This document shows positions 19,673 to 29,432 of a DNA stretch of 64,000 nt, piece by piece. Made by a program: the position numbers and the translations under genes. Below the pieces are notes generated by a model. That model worked only from the letters and a program-made list of their open reading frames with translations, did not search any database and was not told the DNA's origin. Numbering within the stretch: position 1 is the first letter of the stretch; every line of letters starts with the position of its first letter. Origin of the DNA: CAVWDU01 sp963840725 (GTDB taxonomy: Bacteria > Pseudomonadota > Gammaproteobacteria > Pseudomonadales > Halieaceae); assembly GCA_963840725.1 (NCBI GenBank), contig CAWIZY010000015.1, forward strand, positions 1 to 64,000, in the 5' to 3' direction.

Positions 19673-20223
19673 TCAGCGGGGTTGAGCGCTCAATTCAGCC
19701 TGCGCGACATATATTATCTGGCTGGTATCAAAACCAAGGTCGGCTGCCTGGCGGAGCAACCGTTCCACTACCGGCTTATCCAGTTCTGGCTGCCTCGCCA
19801 GTATCCAAAGATAGGACGTATCCGGACCGGACACCAGCGCATACTGATAGGCTTCGTGATCCAGCTCGATGATGTTATAGCCACCGTAAAATGGCCCGAA
19901 GAAAGACACCTTGAGCCTGCCGATATCGCTGTTCCCGGTAAAATAAGCCTTGCCTTCCGCCTCTCTCCCAGCGTTGTTTGGACAGGGTCATAACCCTGAT
20001 TCACTACCCGTAAACCGCCATCGTCCCGCAGGCTGTATTCAGCAGTGACCTGCTCCAGACCGCGCTCAAACGAGTGGTCAAGCCTGGCGATTTCATACCA
20101 CTTCCCCAGGTAGCGATTGACATCAAATCCGGTAACCGGCGAAACGTTTTCCGGAATGCCGGTGCATCCGGATAACAATCACCAGCAGAACGCAAATAAG
20201 AAAAGAGCTGAAGGCAAACGCAT
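19673..20223 (-). CDS. blc: Blc-type lipocalin lipoprotein (frame-broken)
   Basis: An outer-membrane lipocalin that binds fatty acids or lysophospholipids. The ATG at 20223 starts a signal (MRLPSALFLFAFCW) leading across a break near 20180 into lipobox LLSGC. Lipocalin signatures: FDVNRYLGKWYEIARLDHSF (GxW motif), GLRVVNQGYD and, after a break near 19940, FFGPFYGGYNIIELDHEAYQ, YALVSGPDTSYLWILAR and the C-terminal helix. It is divergent from the LitR gene across a LitR-type repeat. A second lipocalin lies in the operon at 28863. Confidence 0.85.
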
Positions 20224-20320
20224 GCAAGCAGTATAGATCGGTCCGGTAGTGTCTCGGTTACGCCTGCGGCGGTTTATTCATAGACTTAAGATAAAAGACT
20301 AACACAATCCGGCCAGATTA

Positions 20321-20342
20321 TAGTACAATTATTGTATAACTT
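20321..20342 (+). promoter_or_regulatory. two 11-bp direct repeats before litR, candidate LitR operator
   Basis: TAGTACAATTA (20321-20331) and TTGTATAACTT (20332-20342) are head-to-tail, GTA cores at 20323 and 20334. It sits 17 bases before the regulator's ATG and in the litR-lipocalin divergent gap, the usual place for autoregulation by a LitR/CarH-type repressor. Confidence 0.55.
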
Positions 20343-20358
20343 AATTGGGACCTGATCT

Positions 20359-21293
20359 ATGCCACAATCAGAACTGGCTGAAAAACCATTGACACCCGGC
20401 AGCATGTTGCCGATACGCACAGTGGCGAATCTGACGGGCATTAACCCGGTAACACTGCGCGCCTGGGAAAGGCGCTACAACCTGATTACACCAAAGCGGA
20501 CACCCAAAGGGCACCGCCTCTATACAGAGGATGATGTTGAGCTCATCAAACAGGTGCTGGATCTTCTTGATCAGGGCATTTCTATCAGCCAGGTCAAGCC
20601 CCTGCTCGAACAGACGCCCGGCCAACAACAGACAACATCAATTGCAGAGACCGGCGATGTCTGGAAAAACTACCAGCAAAAAATGCTCCACGCAGTCGAA
20701 ACTTTTGACGAGCACGTTCTGGACAGCACCTATAACGATGCACTGTCCCTGTACCCCGTTGATGTCGTCAATCAACGACTGGTGTCTCCACTACTCCGGA
20801 TTATCGGCGAACGCTGGAAAGAGCGTGACACAGGTATTGCCGAAGAACATTTCTTTTCGGTCTATCTGCGCAATAAACTCGGAGCGCGCATACACCATTT
20901 GAATCAACGCAGTAATGGACAGCTTTTAATTCTTGCCTGTCTGCCAGGCGAGTATCACGAAATCGGCTTACTGCTGTTTGCATTGGCAACCGTTAACTTC
21001 GGCTACCGTGTGCTGATTCTTGGCTCCAATACGCCACTGGATCAATTACCAGAGTGCTGCAGCAACGGCCCTGTGCCGGTATTGTCCTGTCAGGCTCAGC
21101 CCGTCCGTCGCGCGGCCTGTTTGAAACCGAACTGCCTGAGCTGGTGAAAAACAGCACTGTCCCGGTATTTGTCGGTGGCAAAACAGCGGCCAAACACCAT
21201 CAGAAAGTTGAAGCTGCCGGCGCTATTTGCCTGGGCGAATCGATAAGCGCAGGACTCAGATCAATGAGCCAACTGCTCAAAACCGGCAAATAG
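20359..21293 (+). CDS. litR: LitR/CarH-type light-responsive MerR regulator (one frame break)
   Basis: N-terminal MerR helix-turn-helix (PIRTVANLTGINPVTLRAWE, RRYNLITPKRTPKGHRLY), then a helical bundle and a Rossmann B12-binding domain. The photoreceptor residues of the CarH family are present: W153-x9-E163-H164 in RWKERDTGIAEEH, and the lower-ligand E-x-H-x-x-G at E198/H200/G203 in LPGEYHEIG. In that family AdoB12 keeps the tetramer on DNA in the dark and light releases it. One base is missing near 21050; the C-terminus resumes as VLQQRPCAGIVLSG to LLKTGK. It starts at the ATG at 20359, 17 bases past an 11-bp repeat pair, and is followed 12 bases later by photolyase. Confidence 0.9.
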
Positions 21294-21304
21294 CGTAAGA
21301 CCCG

Positions 21305-22761
21305 GTGTCACAGGCGATACTCTGGTTGCGAAGGGATTTGCGTCTTGCTGATAATCCGGCATTACAGGCGTTGCTGAAGGATAATCACCCGCCTGTACCC
21401 GGTATTTATCTATGACGAACCCGACGCTGACTGGCCATTGGGCGGTGCCAGCGCCTGGTGGTTGCACCACAGCCTGGTTGCGCTTAAACAGTCGCTGCAA
21501 CAACTCGGCAGTGACCTGTTGATCCTCAGCGGCGAAACTCAGCAGCAGTTATCCCGACTCATCAGGCAAACCGGCGCCGAAGCGGTTTACTGGAATCGCT
21601 GTTACGAACCGGCATTTGTCAAACGTGATGAGGCAATAAAAAAACAACTCAAGCGAGCAGGGAATCGATGCCTGCAGCTACAGCGCCAACCTGCTGCGCG
21701 AACCCTGGCAACACCTGAAAAAAGATGACACACCCTACCGCGTGTTCACACCCTTCTGGAAATCACTCTATAAAACCGGACCATCACGTGACACAGTGAC
21801 CACGCCCGAGCGTATTCCATGCTCTCTAAAAAGCCAGCACACAGAAGCCTGAGCATCGAATCGCTGGGATTGTTACCCGCTGTCAACTGGGACAAGGCCT
21901 TTTACAAACATTGGCAACCCGGTGAAGATGGCGCCTGGAATGCCCTGGAAGACTTTTGCGAAACCCGGTTAAACAGCTACAAAACCGACCGCGATATCCC
22001 GGAAGATATCCGGCACCTCACGCTTATCTGCCCATCTGCATTTTGGGGAAATCAGCCCGCTGCAACTCTGGAACCATCTGTTGCAACGGGCAGCATCAGA
22101 CACATCACCCGGCGCACTGACCGCAGCCGAGGACTGGTTGCGTCAACTGGGCTGGCGCGAATTCAGCCATCACCTGCTCTATCACTTTCCGCATACCGCC
22201 CTGAAACCACTCAATAAACGATTCGAACGTTTTCCCTGGCGCACTGACTATGCAGAAACACTGACGAGCTGGCAGCAAGGCCAGACCGGTATTCCGATCG
22301 TCGATGCCGGCATGCGTGAATTATGGGCGACCGGTTACATGCATAACCGGGTACGCATGATCGCTGCGTCTTTGCTGACGAAGAACCTGCGCATACCCTG
22401 GCAGGAAGGCGCGCGCTGGTTCTGGGATACCCTGGTGGATGCCGACCTGGCGAATAACACCATGGGCTGGCAATGGACGGCAGGCAGTGGCGCCGATGCT
22501 GCGCCCTTTTTTCGTATTTTCAACCCGGTGTCTACAGGGCGAAAAATTCGACAAGGCGGGGAGCATATGTTCGTCGCTGGGTTCCTGAACTGGCAAACAT
22601 GGAGGACAAATACATTCATCAGCCCTGGTCGGCCGATACCGGCATTCTTGCAGAGCCGGCATCTGCCTCGGCAGAGAATACCCGGAGCCGCTGGTCGACC
22701 TGAAAACCAGCCGGAAACAGGCTCTGGATGCCTGGGGAATGTTAAACGGCAGTCTGACTGA
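21305..22761 (+). CDS. phrB: deoxyribodipyrimidine photo-lyase (frame-broken)
   Basis: Repairs UV-induced pyrimidine dimers with FADH and an antenna cofactor. GTG start at 21305 (SQAILWLRRDLRLADNPAL). Other blocks: YPVFIYDEP, VYWNRCYEPAF, YRVFTPFWKSLY, LSAHLHFGEISPLQLW, WREFSHHLLYHFP, TGIPIVDAGMRELWATGYMH (FAD site), NRVRMIAASLLTKNL, WDTLVDADLANNTMGWQWTA and RIFNPVSTGRKFD. Breaks near 21385, 21661, 21820, 22020, 22550 and later; the true stop may lie at 22761 or slightly beyond. It is probably cotranscribed with litR. Confidence 0.9.
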
Positions 22762-22813
22762 GGCCGTTCGCGGCCGCCTTCCTTGGTTAAAAATTCAAAT
22801 ATCAGGCCGCGCT

Positions 22814-23529
22814 TCACCAAGCACTGTCAGCAGGGACTGCAAATGCAGCATCCACCGCAGCCTGTTCACCACGAAAACCAAACTCTATTGAATTGATTTC
22901 TGCCATGTGTGGCAGGCTGAAAAGCTTTACCTGTGGGTGGACGCCAGATAAATCCTCCATCAGCTGGACCAGCTCCGATTCGCGACATGAAATATCCTCA
23001 CGGACTTCTCGACTTCCGGCATTGCGCTTACGCGGATAGTAATGATCCAGAACCCAGTCAAGCATAGGCCAGGCCATGGACGGAAAGCCCGGGAAAAAAT
23101 GATGGTCGTAAAGTGTAAAACCGGGAATCCGGTTATACGGATTAGGGATCAGCAGGCAGTCTTCGGGCAAGTCTGCCATCCGGATCCGGTTGGGATAAGC
23201 GTCGCTACCAAACGCCTCCTCGATAACCGCAGCCGCGCCGGGATGTTTCACCAGGCGGGTACCAAATGCCTCTGCAGCGGCTTGTCGCGTCTGATCGTCT
23301 GGCGTGGCACCGATGCCGCCAAAGCACAACACCGGCAACCGTCCAGCTGGGTTGCCTGCAATTCATGCGCCAGCCGCTTGTCGATTGTCACCTACCACCT
23401 GGACCATGCGACCTGCATACCGCGCGTCTTGCAGAACCTTTATAACATGAGCAGATGTTTGTCCGTGCGCTTGCCGCAGAGAATTTCATCGCCAACAATG
23501 ACCACACCAAACTCTCTGACAGCACTCAT
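22814..23529 (-). CDS. CinA-like MoCF (MoaB/MogA-fold) domain protein (frame-broken)
   Basis: The ATG at 23529 gives FGVVIVGDEILCGKRTDKHL, the usual start of the MoaB/MogA-like fold shared with CinA and FAD pyrophosphatase. Then VLCFGGIGATPDDQTRQAAA (GGxGxTxDD motif), LPEDCLLIPNPYNRIPGF and FPGFPSMAWPMLDWVLDHYY. At about 238 residues it lacks the CinA deamidase domain. Breaks near 23450 and 23340. The substrate is unknown. Last gene of the operon running from glutathione peroxidase. Confidence 0.75.
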
Positions 23530-23539
23530 CTCTCAAACC

Positions 23540-24515
23540 CTATAAGTTGTTTCTTAACAACAAAGCCTGCGGATGCGGATTCAGATATACCTGCTGTTCT
23601 ATATACGGGTCCGGATGCATCCTGAAATGGTGCTGCAACAAACGGATCGGCACGACCAGGGGGAATTCCCCGCGCCGGTAGGCATCTATGGTTTCATCGA
23701 GATCAGTTCGGTGGGCAGAATCGAGGCTGTTTTTCAAATAACCCAGCAAATGCTGCAAAACATCGGTGTGACGTTTGCGTGTTGCCGGCTTGCTCAGGGC
23801 GCGCATGAGACCGTCGATGTAGCTGTCAGCGATATCATTCAGCGACGCCCGGCTTAAATCCGACAGCATGTGCCCCAACTGCTTGTACATTACTGCACTG
23901 TGCGACATGACAAGATACTTGTGCCCCGTGTGAAACCTTAACAGCGCCTGTTTGCTTATGCCGTCCGCAATCATTGCCTTCCAGCGAGCATACACATAGA
24001 CCCGGGTAACAAAATTATCGCGTAAGGCCGCGTCATTGAGACGCCCTTCTTCTTCAACCGGCATCAGCGGATGGGCATTCATGATCTCGCGCGCGAACAA
24101 CCCTGTCCCCGAGCGCTCCGGCATACCCTTGCTGCTGTAAATTTTCACGCGTTCCATGCCACAACTGGGTGAATCCTTCTTGAAGATGAAACCACATAGC
24201 TCGTGCAATATTGCCGGCTGTTTTCCTGCCATAGTCTCTAAGCGGCTGAGTTACATTCAGCTCGCTGTTCCTCACGCCTACTGCTTCAGGACTAACGACA
24301 TCGCCCACCAGGCGTATCGGCTCTCTCGGCGTACCCATACCAATCGCCACTTCAGGGCAAAAGGCCACAAACTCAAAATGATCGGCCAGCGCATCCGTAA
24401 CAAAGCGACTGCGTTTGTGACCACCATCAAACCTTACCTTCCTGCCCAGCAGGCAGGCACTAACTCCGATTTTAATCGTGTCTGCAATCTGTTTATGGCA
24501 GCTGGATTCACGCAT
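23540..24515 (-). CDS. DUF523 (TudS-like) plus DUF1722 (YbgA) protein (one frame break)
   Basis: The N-terminal DUF523 domain has IGVSACLLGRKVRFDGGHKR, AFCPEVAIGMGTPREPI and, after a break near 24220, FIFKKDSPSCGMERVKIY, giving the three cysteines expected for a cluster in the thiouracil-desulfurase fold. The C-terminal DUF1722 domain has LLRFHTGHKYLVMSHS, LGHMLSDLSRASLNDIADSY and RGEFPLVVPIRLLQHHFRMH. The two-domain form is common in proteobacteria and often sits beside photolyase genes. Role unproven. Stop and start of neighbours are within 10 and 2 bases. Confidence 0.88.
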
Positions 24516-24516
24516 A

Positions 24517-25008
24517 TCAAAGGCTCCTGTAGGTGAATATCAGCGCGACTGCAATACTCAATGAGGCGATCACTGTGAGTCGTCCTCTGAGGACAAGATA
24601 CCAGCCATCAAATGCCTTACATCGCCGGTCAACCAGGTAGATTGCGCACAGGCTGACGAGGATCAGTGAAAGGCCATAGGCCAGCGGTAAAAGCGTTGCC
24701 AACCAGCCGGTCAGGGCGGGAGCAACAGCATACTGCAGACGCGTTCCCGGGCCGGTCACGCTTGCACCGCCAACGACCGCGCCCCAGTGAGTGGCACCAA
24801 GGAAACTTATTATTACCGCACCATAGTTCACCAGGGCCTGGCCTACGCGCTGTTGTGCTTCATCCTGGTAAAGCAGGTACGACGTTGCGAGAACCAGAAA
24901 CGGTATCAAGCCGGCATAGCCAAGCCAGCCGGCCTGGCGTGGAATAGCAGTCCATTCGAGATGGGACCCGGCGCGATCAAGCGCGGAACCAGCATGCGTC
25001 ATCTTCAT
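24517..25008 (-). CDS. DUF3429 membrane protein
   Basis: Intact, 163 residues, about five transmembrane helices (LGYAGLIPFLVLATSYLLY, VNYGAVIISFLGATHWGAV, APALTGWLATLLPLAYGL, ILVSLCAIYLV). The FLGATHWG sequence is characteristic of DUF3429. Its ATG overlaps the TGA of the glutathione peroxidase gene (ATGA), so the two are translationally coupled. Inner-membrane location expected; function unknown. Confidence 0.8.
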   Translation of the reverse strand: MKMTHAGSALDRAGSHLEWTAIPRQAGWLGYAGLIPFLVLATSYLLYQDEAQQRVGQALVNYGAVIISFLGATHWGAVVGGASVTGPGTRLQYAVAPALTGWLATLLPLAYGLSLILVSLCAIYLVDRRCKAFDGWYLVLRGRLTVIASLSIAVALIFTYRSL

Positions 25009-25548
25009 AACAGCTCCTCGATCAGGTTCACAAGCCGTTCATCTTCAGGCGTTACCTGGCTCGGGAAACTGGCTACTACGCTTCCATTCCTGTCCAGAAC
25101 GTATTTGTGAAAATTCCAGGCAGGCTGCTGCCCGGTTTCTTTAGCCAGGTGTCTGTAAAATGGATCTGCGGAATCACCTTTTACCCGCACTTTCTCAAAC
25201 ATGGGGAACTCCACCGCGTAAGTGAGTCGGCAGAAATCCTGAATCTGTTTCTCGGTACCCGGTTCCTGACCGGCAAATTCATTGGAAGGAAATCCGGCCA
25301 CGACCAGGCCGCGGTGGCGATAACGCTCGTAAAGCTTTTCCAGCCCGTCATACTGAGGCGTGTAAGCACATTTACTGGCAGTGTTCACGACCAGCACCAC
25401 TTTCCCCGCCATCAGATCGCACAAATGCACAGGGTTTTCTTCGGCGAGGGGGCGATTGTGGTAGTCGAGCGCGGCCGGACAAGCCGCATAGGCGGGGGCT
25501 GCGGACAATGTCAGCAGTGCAACAAACAAGGCCGCTTTTACACGTCAT
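25005..25548 (-). CDS. exported glutathione peroxidase-family protein
   Basis: Thiol-dependent peroxide reduction. Catalytic Cys in VVNTASKCAYTPQYDGLEKL, Gln-bearing GFPSNEFAGQEPGT and the Trp-Asn pair in AWNFHKYVLDRNG. It is a Cys (not Sec) enzyme. A signal peptide (ALFVALLTLSAAPAYA) places it in the periplasm. An open frame starts at a TTG (25529); the ATG at 25548 (one base out of frame) is the more natural start, so a base is probably miscalled near 25540. First gene of the operon and directly behind a promoter at 25586-25614. Confidence 0.88.
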
Positions 25549-25585
25549 GTGTGAAATCATCTTGCTCTCCGAAGAATGTTGTACA

Positions 25586-25614
25586 AATATACACTTTATT
25601 CGACCTATGTACAA
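25586..25614 (-). promoter_or_regulatory. promoter for the glutathione peroxidase operon
   Basis: On the minus strand TTGTAC (25614-25609) and TATATT (25591-25586) are separated by exactly 17 bases. The -35 arm repeats the TTGTACAT seen at 16711, and a further TTGTACAA overlaps just downstream (25585-25578). No GTA pair here has the 11-base spacing of the other sites, so control by LitR is possible but less clear. Confidence 0.5.
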
Positions 25615-25740
25615 TTATTTTCGTTAAAACGTGACAAATAATAAAAAAAACAGCGCAGAAAATATTTGTTATATCTTTGTTTTAATTATTTTTTAATGAT
25701 TTTTATTAACCCTTGCCCGTTTTTCACGATCTACAAACAG

Positions 25741-25781
25741 TTGACATTTAGTTTTTATTTGTATAAGTTTTGTACACGTTA
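25741..25781 (+). promoter_or_regulatory. promoter with 11-bp direct repeats, candidate LitR operator
   Basis: TTGACA at 25741-25746, then TTGTATAAGTT (25759-25769) and TTGTACACGTT (25770-25780) head-to-tail, GTA cores 25761 and 25772. The TATAAG at 25762 could be the -10, so bound LitR would cover it. It lies 32 bases before the first gene of the lipid operon. The flanking 25620-25740 is strikingly AT-rich with no gene. Confidence 0.6.
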
Positions 25782-25811
25782 AACCCGGCGTCAGAAAATA
25801 AAGGAACCCAT

Positions 25812-26858
25812 ATGCGCAACGCTGCCTCCACCGCCATAGACTGGTCCGAACAGGGCCTGCTACCGGACACAGTCATCCGGCACGGTGTGAAACGCCTGCT
25901 TAAAAAGCGCATCGCCGCACTGCACATCGATGACTGCGAAGCCCTGGCTGGAAACAAAGCGGCTTTTATTCAGTTAATGAATGACAGCGAGATTGCCCCA
26001 CTACCCTTCAAGGCCAACGAGCAGCATTATGAAGTTCCGACCGAGTTCTTCCTGAATGTCCTCGGCAACCACAGCAAATACAGCTGTTGTTACTGGGGTG
26101 CGGATACCACCGGGCTGGATGCAGCCGAAGCCGAGGCCCTGCGCATCACCTGCGAACATGCGGGACTGGATAATGGCATGGATATTCTTGAGCTGGGTTG
26201 TGGCTGGGGATCGTTGACGCTGTGGATGGCTGCGCAATACCCCGACAGCAGGATAACTGCAGTCTCAAACTCAGCTTCGCAACGCAAACACGTTATCGAC
26301 CAGGCAAAGCAGAGAGACCTCAACAACGTCAGTGTGCAGACCTGCGACATGAACGACTTCTCCGCACTGGAAAAGTACGACCGCGTCGTTTCGGTTGAAA
26401 TGTTTGAACACATGCGTAACTACCGGAAATTATTCAGCCGCGTTCATGACTGGCTGAAGCCCGGTGGCCGCTTCTTCATGCACATCTTCTGTCACCGTGA
26501 CATACCCTATGCATTTGAAGATAAAAATGCAGCTGACTGGATGAGTCGGCACTTTTTCAGTGGCGGCATGATGCCCAGCGATGACTTGCCCCTGCATTTC
26601 CAGGACCATCTTTCCATGCTCAGGCAGTGGCGCTGGGATGGAACTCATTACGAAAAAACCGCCAATGCCTGGCTGGGTAACATGGACAACAACAAAAACA
26701 CCCTCTTGCCCGTATTGCGGGAAACCTATGGTGAACAGGATGCCCAGCAGTGGTGGATGCGTTGGCGCATGTTTTTTATGGCATGCGCAGAGCTGTTCGG
26801 CTACGATAACGGACAGCAATGGTGGGTAAGTCATTACCTGTTTGAGAGAAAAGCATAG
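25812..26858 (+). CDS. Cfa-like SAM-dependent methyltransferase
   Basis: Intact. The ATG at 25812 follows AAAGGAA; the longer frame from a TTG at 25770 starts inside the operator and is rejected. Motif I MDILELGCGWGSLTLWMA, then ITAVSNSASQRKHVI, DRVVSVEMFEHMRNY and WLKPGGRFFMHIFCH resemble the catalytic domain of cyclopropane fatty acid synthase, but the N-terminal lipid-binding domain is shorter and the C-terminus aromatic (WWMRWRMFFMACAELFGY). Family members of this type head LitR-linked operons and act on unsaturated acyl chains by inference. Nine genes follow with tiny gaps or overlaps. Confidence 0.85.
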   Translation: MRNAASTAIDWSEQGLLPDTVIRHGVKRLLKKRIAALHIDDCEALAGNKAAFIQLMNDSEIAPLPFKANEQHYEVPTEFFLNVLGNHSKYSCCYWGADTTGLDAAEAEALRITCEHAGLDNGMDILELGCGWGSLTLWMAAQYPDSRITAVSNSASQRKHVIDQAKQRDLNNVSVQTCDMNDFSALEKYDRVVSVEMFEHMRNYRKLFSRVHDWLKPGGRFFMHIFCHRDIPYAFEDKNAADWMSRHFFSGGMMPSDDLPLHFQDHLSMLRQWRWDGTHYEKTANAWLGNMDNNKNTLLPVLRETYGEQDAQQWWMRWRMFFMACAELFGYDNGQQWWVSHYLFERKA

Positions 26859-26860
26859 GC

Positions 26861-27424
26861 ATGAACACCGTTCTCATCAATGCCATCGTTTTCAAAATCG
26901 CCTGGCTCTGCTGCGTAGTCGCTGCCGCCAATCATCTCCCCTGGCTTGGCACTTCGATTGCGCTTTTGGTTGCAGGCTGGCACATATCGGGCACCGAAAG
27001 TCCCCGCGATGAACTGCTACTTGTATTGTCTGCGGGTATTATCGGTGCAACCTGGGACAGCCTGCTCGTTTACGCTGGTTGGCTGCAATACCCGGCGGGC
27101 ACGCTTATAGAGGGTGCCGCACCGCACTGGATCATCGCCATGTGGCTGCTTTTTGCCACCACGCTAAACGTGTCGCTGAGGTGGTTAAAGCAAAGACTGT
27201 ACCTCGCAGCTGCAATTGGCGCCATCGCGGGTCCGGCCGCCTTTTACGCCGGTCACAAGCTTGGTGGGGTGCAGATACCTGATTTTATGACCGCCATGCT
27301 GGCTCTGGGACTGGGTTGGTCTGTGCTGATGCCAGCCCTGATACTTCTTTCAAACAGACTCGACGGGACCAGACACCGGTCGGCAACAAGCCCGGTTATT
27401 CCTGATTGTGACGCTCGTGTTTGA
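26861..27424 (+). CDS. DUF2878 membrane protein
   Basis: Intact, 187 residues, five hydrophobic helices (IAWLCCVVAAANHLPWLG, LLVLSAGIIGATWDSLLVY, HWIIAMWLLFATTLNVSL, AAIGAIAGPAAFYAG, ALGLGWSVLMPALILL). The DSLLVYAGWLQYP and AFYAGHKLGGVQ stretches mark DUF2878. It starts two bases after the preceding stop and overlaps the next gene. Inner-membrane, function unknown, constantly found in this operon type. Confidence 0.8.
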   Translation: MNTVLINAIVFKIAWLCCVVAAANHLPWLGTSIALLVAGWHISGTESPRDELLLVLSAGIIGATWDSLLVYAGWLQYPAGTLIEGAAPHWIIAMWLLFATTLNVSLRWLKQRLYLAAAIGAIAGPAAFYAGHKLGGVQIPDFMTAMLALGLGWSVLMPALILLSNRLDGTRHRSATSPVIPDCDARV

Positions 27425-28211
27425 TCTGAACCTGTACCTGGCAGGACTTGTTGCCGCCCTCCTCCTCCCCCTGCTCACATGGATTGTGAGCCTTTTAAAA
27501 GGAGATGTGAGCATCGTTGACAGCCTCTGGTCAATTATTTTTCTGGCACTTTGTGCAACCTGGTATATCGGCTACGAGTTCACAACGTTACGTGGTGTCA
27601 TTGTGTTTGCACTGGTCGGTTTCTGGGCGCTCAGGTTGTCGGCCTACATCACCTGGCGCAACTGGGGTGAAGGTGAAGACCCACGCTATCAGGATATGCG
27701 GCGTAAATTTTCACCGTATTTCGCAATCAAAAGTTTGTTTATTGTCTTCCTGTTGCAGGGATTCCTGGCCTGGATCATTGCACTGCCATTGCTCGCAGCC
27801 ATTACCGGCAGCAGACCACCCAACCTGTTTGATGTATTGGCAGCAACGCTGGTTTTATTCGGCGTGCTGTTTGAAAGTATTGCCGATGCCCAGCTGGCAG
27901 CTTTCAAAAGCAAAGCCGTAAACCGCGGACGCGTCATGGACAAAGGCCTGTGGCGTTACACCAGACATCCGAATTACTTCGGTGAATGCTGTGTATGGTG
28001 GGGCTTTTACCTGTTTGCTGTCGCGGCCGGCGGCTGGTGGTCTATCCTGTCACCGGTGTTGATGACCTTCCTGCTACTGCGGGTTTCCGGGGTAACTCTG
28101 CTGGAAAAAGATATTACTCAGCGGCGCCCCGGTTACCGTAAATATGTTGAAAGTACCAATGCCTTTATTCCGGGTTTACCGCGGAATACGGGCACCACGG
28201 TGACGCAATGA
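27408..28211 (+). CDS. DUF1295 / steroid 5-alpha-reductase-like membrane protein
   Basis: Intact, 267 residues, GTG start 17 bases inside the DUF2878 gene. Multiple helices and the family's C-terminal motif DKGLWRYTRHPNYFGECCVW followed by the DITQRRPGYRKYVESTNAF tail. Relatives are membrane reductases or methyltransferases acting on lipidic substrates with NAD(P)H; here a role in modifying acyl chains fits the neighbours but is inferred. Confidence 0.85.
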   Translation: MTLVFDLNLYLAGLVAALLLPLLTWIVSLLKGDVSIVDSLWSIIFLALCATWYIGYEFTTLRGVIVFALVGFWALRLSAYITWRNWGEGEDPRYQDMRRKFSPYFAIKSLFIVFLLQGFLAWIIALPLLAAITGSRPPNLFDVLAATLVLFGVLFESIADAQLAAFKSKAVNRGRVMDKGLWRYTRHPNYFGECCVWWGFYLFAVAAGGWWSILSPVLMTFLLLRVSGVTLLEKDITQRRPGYRKYVESTNAFIPGLPRNTGTTVTQ

Positions 28212-28876
28212 ACCCCCGCTTAGCAAGACTCGCCGGGGCTGTAACTCCACCGGGCGGGCTGGTATTTCTGATATTAGCCCTGTGGACAGTCGGTCTTAAT
28301 GCTGACGCCGGGCGCGAATGGAACTTCAAGGTATTCCTGGACAACAAACCCATCGGTTATCACTCTTTTCAGATTACCCGGGAGGGTGATCATGAACAGC
28401 TGAGCACCCGGGCTGATTTCAATGTGACTTTCCTGAAAATCCCGGTATATCGATACAGACACGAAAACGTTGAGCACTGGCACAATCAGTGTCTGCACAG
28501 CATCGCATCAGAAACTGATCAGAATGGCGAGATGTTCGCTGTGCAGGGCGAAGCCAGCGCTCAGGGTTTCCGGCTGACTACCAATGAGGGTGATACGATC
28601 CTGCCCGCCTGCGTCAGCACCTTTGCCTACTGGGACAAGACTTTCCTCACGCACGACCGGCTGCTGAACACCCAAACTGGTGAGTACCTGGAGGTCGAAG
28701 TTGAAAACCTCGGCATGCAGACCATCCCGCTTCGGGATGCAACCATAACCGCCAATCGCTACAAACTTTCAGCTGAAGAGATTGACATCGATGTCTGGTA
28801 TTCCGGAGACGATCAATGGCTGGCATTGCAATCAACTACCAGTAACGGACGGGTATTGCGCTATGTCATCCAGTAA
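28208..28876 (+). CDS. DUF6134-type exported protein
   Basis: Intact, 222 residues, ATGA overlap with the previous stop. N-terminal hydrophobic signal (LVFLILALWTVGLNADA), then a beta-rich domain: WNFKVFLDNKPIGYHSFQIT, FNVTFLKIPVYRYRHENVEH and CVSTFAYWDKTFL. This pattern is annotated DUF6134. Periplasmic; probably binds or shuttles a hydrophobic ligand, an inference from its place next to a lipocalin. Confidence 0.75.
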   Translation: MNPRLARLAGAVTPPGGLVFLILALWTVGLNADAGREWNFKVFLDNKPIGYHSFQITREGDHEQLSTRADFNVTFLKIPVYRYRHENVEHWHNQCLHSIASETDQNGEMFAVQGEASAQGFRLTTNEGDTILPACVSTFAYWDKTFLTHDRLLNTQTGEYLEVEVENLGMQTIPLRDATITANRYKLSAEEIDIDVWYSGDDQWLALQSTTSNGRVLRYVIQ

Positions 28877-29432
28877 ACGCTCCGGGAAAGCATTATTTTT
28901 ATCACTTTGGATTTCCATGACCATGACGCTGTCTGCCTGTAGCACATCTCCCCCACTGCGTACCGTTCAGAATGTTGACCTGGAACGTTTCATGGGTGAC
29001 TGGTATGTGATTTCCAATATCCCGACTTTTATAGAGCGCGACGCCTACAATGCCATAGAGTCTTATAAACTGGTCAACAACAACCAGGTGGAAACAACCT
29101 TCCGATTCAACAAGGGCTCGTTTGATGGCCCGCTCAAGACTTACAGACCCACAGGTTTCGTTACCGATGATCCCTCCAACGCCGTATGGGGCATGCAGTT
29201 CATCTGGCCCGTCAGGGCGGATTACCGGATCATCTACCTTAACGAGGACTATACACAAACGGTTATCGGCCGTAACAAGCGCGATTATGTCTGGGTCATG
29301 GCACGCACGCCGACTATAACGCCGGCTGATCTCAACAGGATCATCGAACTCATCGCGGACAGTGGTTACGACATATCAAAAATTCAACCGGTTCCGCAGC
29401 GACCAGTTAACCCCGGAGTTACGCAGCCATGA
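28863..29432 (+). CDS. Blc-type lipocalin lipoprotein
   Basis: Intact, 189 residues, start inside the DUF6134 gene (overlap 14 bases). Lipobox ISMTMTLSAC. Lipocalin signatures LERFMGDWYVISNIPTF, PSNAVWGMQFIWPVRADYRI and DYVWVMARTPTITP. Outer-membrane anchored; Blc proteins bind fatty acyl or lyso lipids. It differs clearly from the lipocalin at 19673, so the island has two. ATGA overlap with the oxidoreductase gene. Confidence 0.9.
   Translation: MSSSKRSGKALFLSLWISMTMTLSACSTSPPLRTVQNVDLERFMGDWYVISNIPTFIERDAYNAIESYKLVNNNQVETTFRFNKGSFDGPLKTYRPTGFVTDDPSNAVWGMQFIWPVRADYRIIYLNEDYTQTVIGRNKRDYVWVMARTPTITPADLNRIIELIADSGYDISKIQPVPQRPVNPGVTQP

Noticed and set aside
25770..25811. Longer start (TTG at 25770) for the Cfa-like methyltransferase
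   Set aside because: It lies inside the 11-bp repeat operator; the ATG at 25812 has a good ribosome site.
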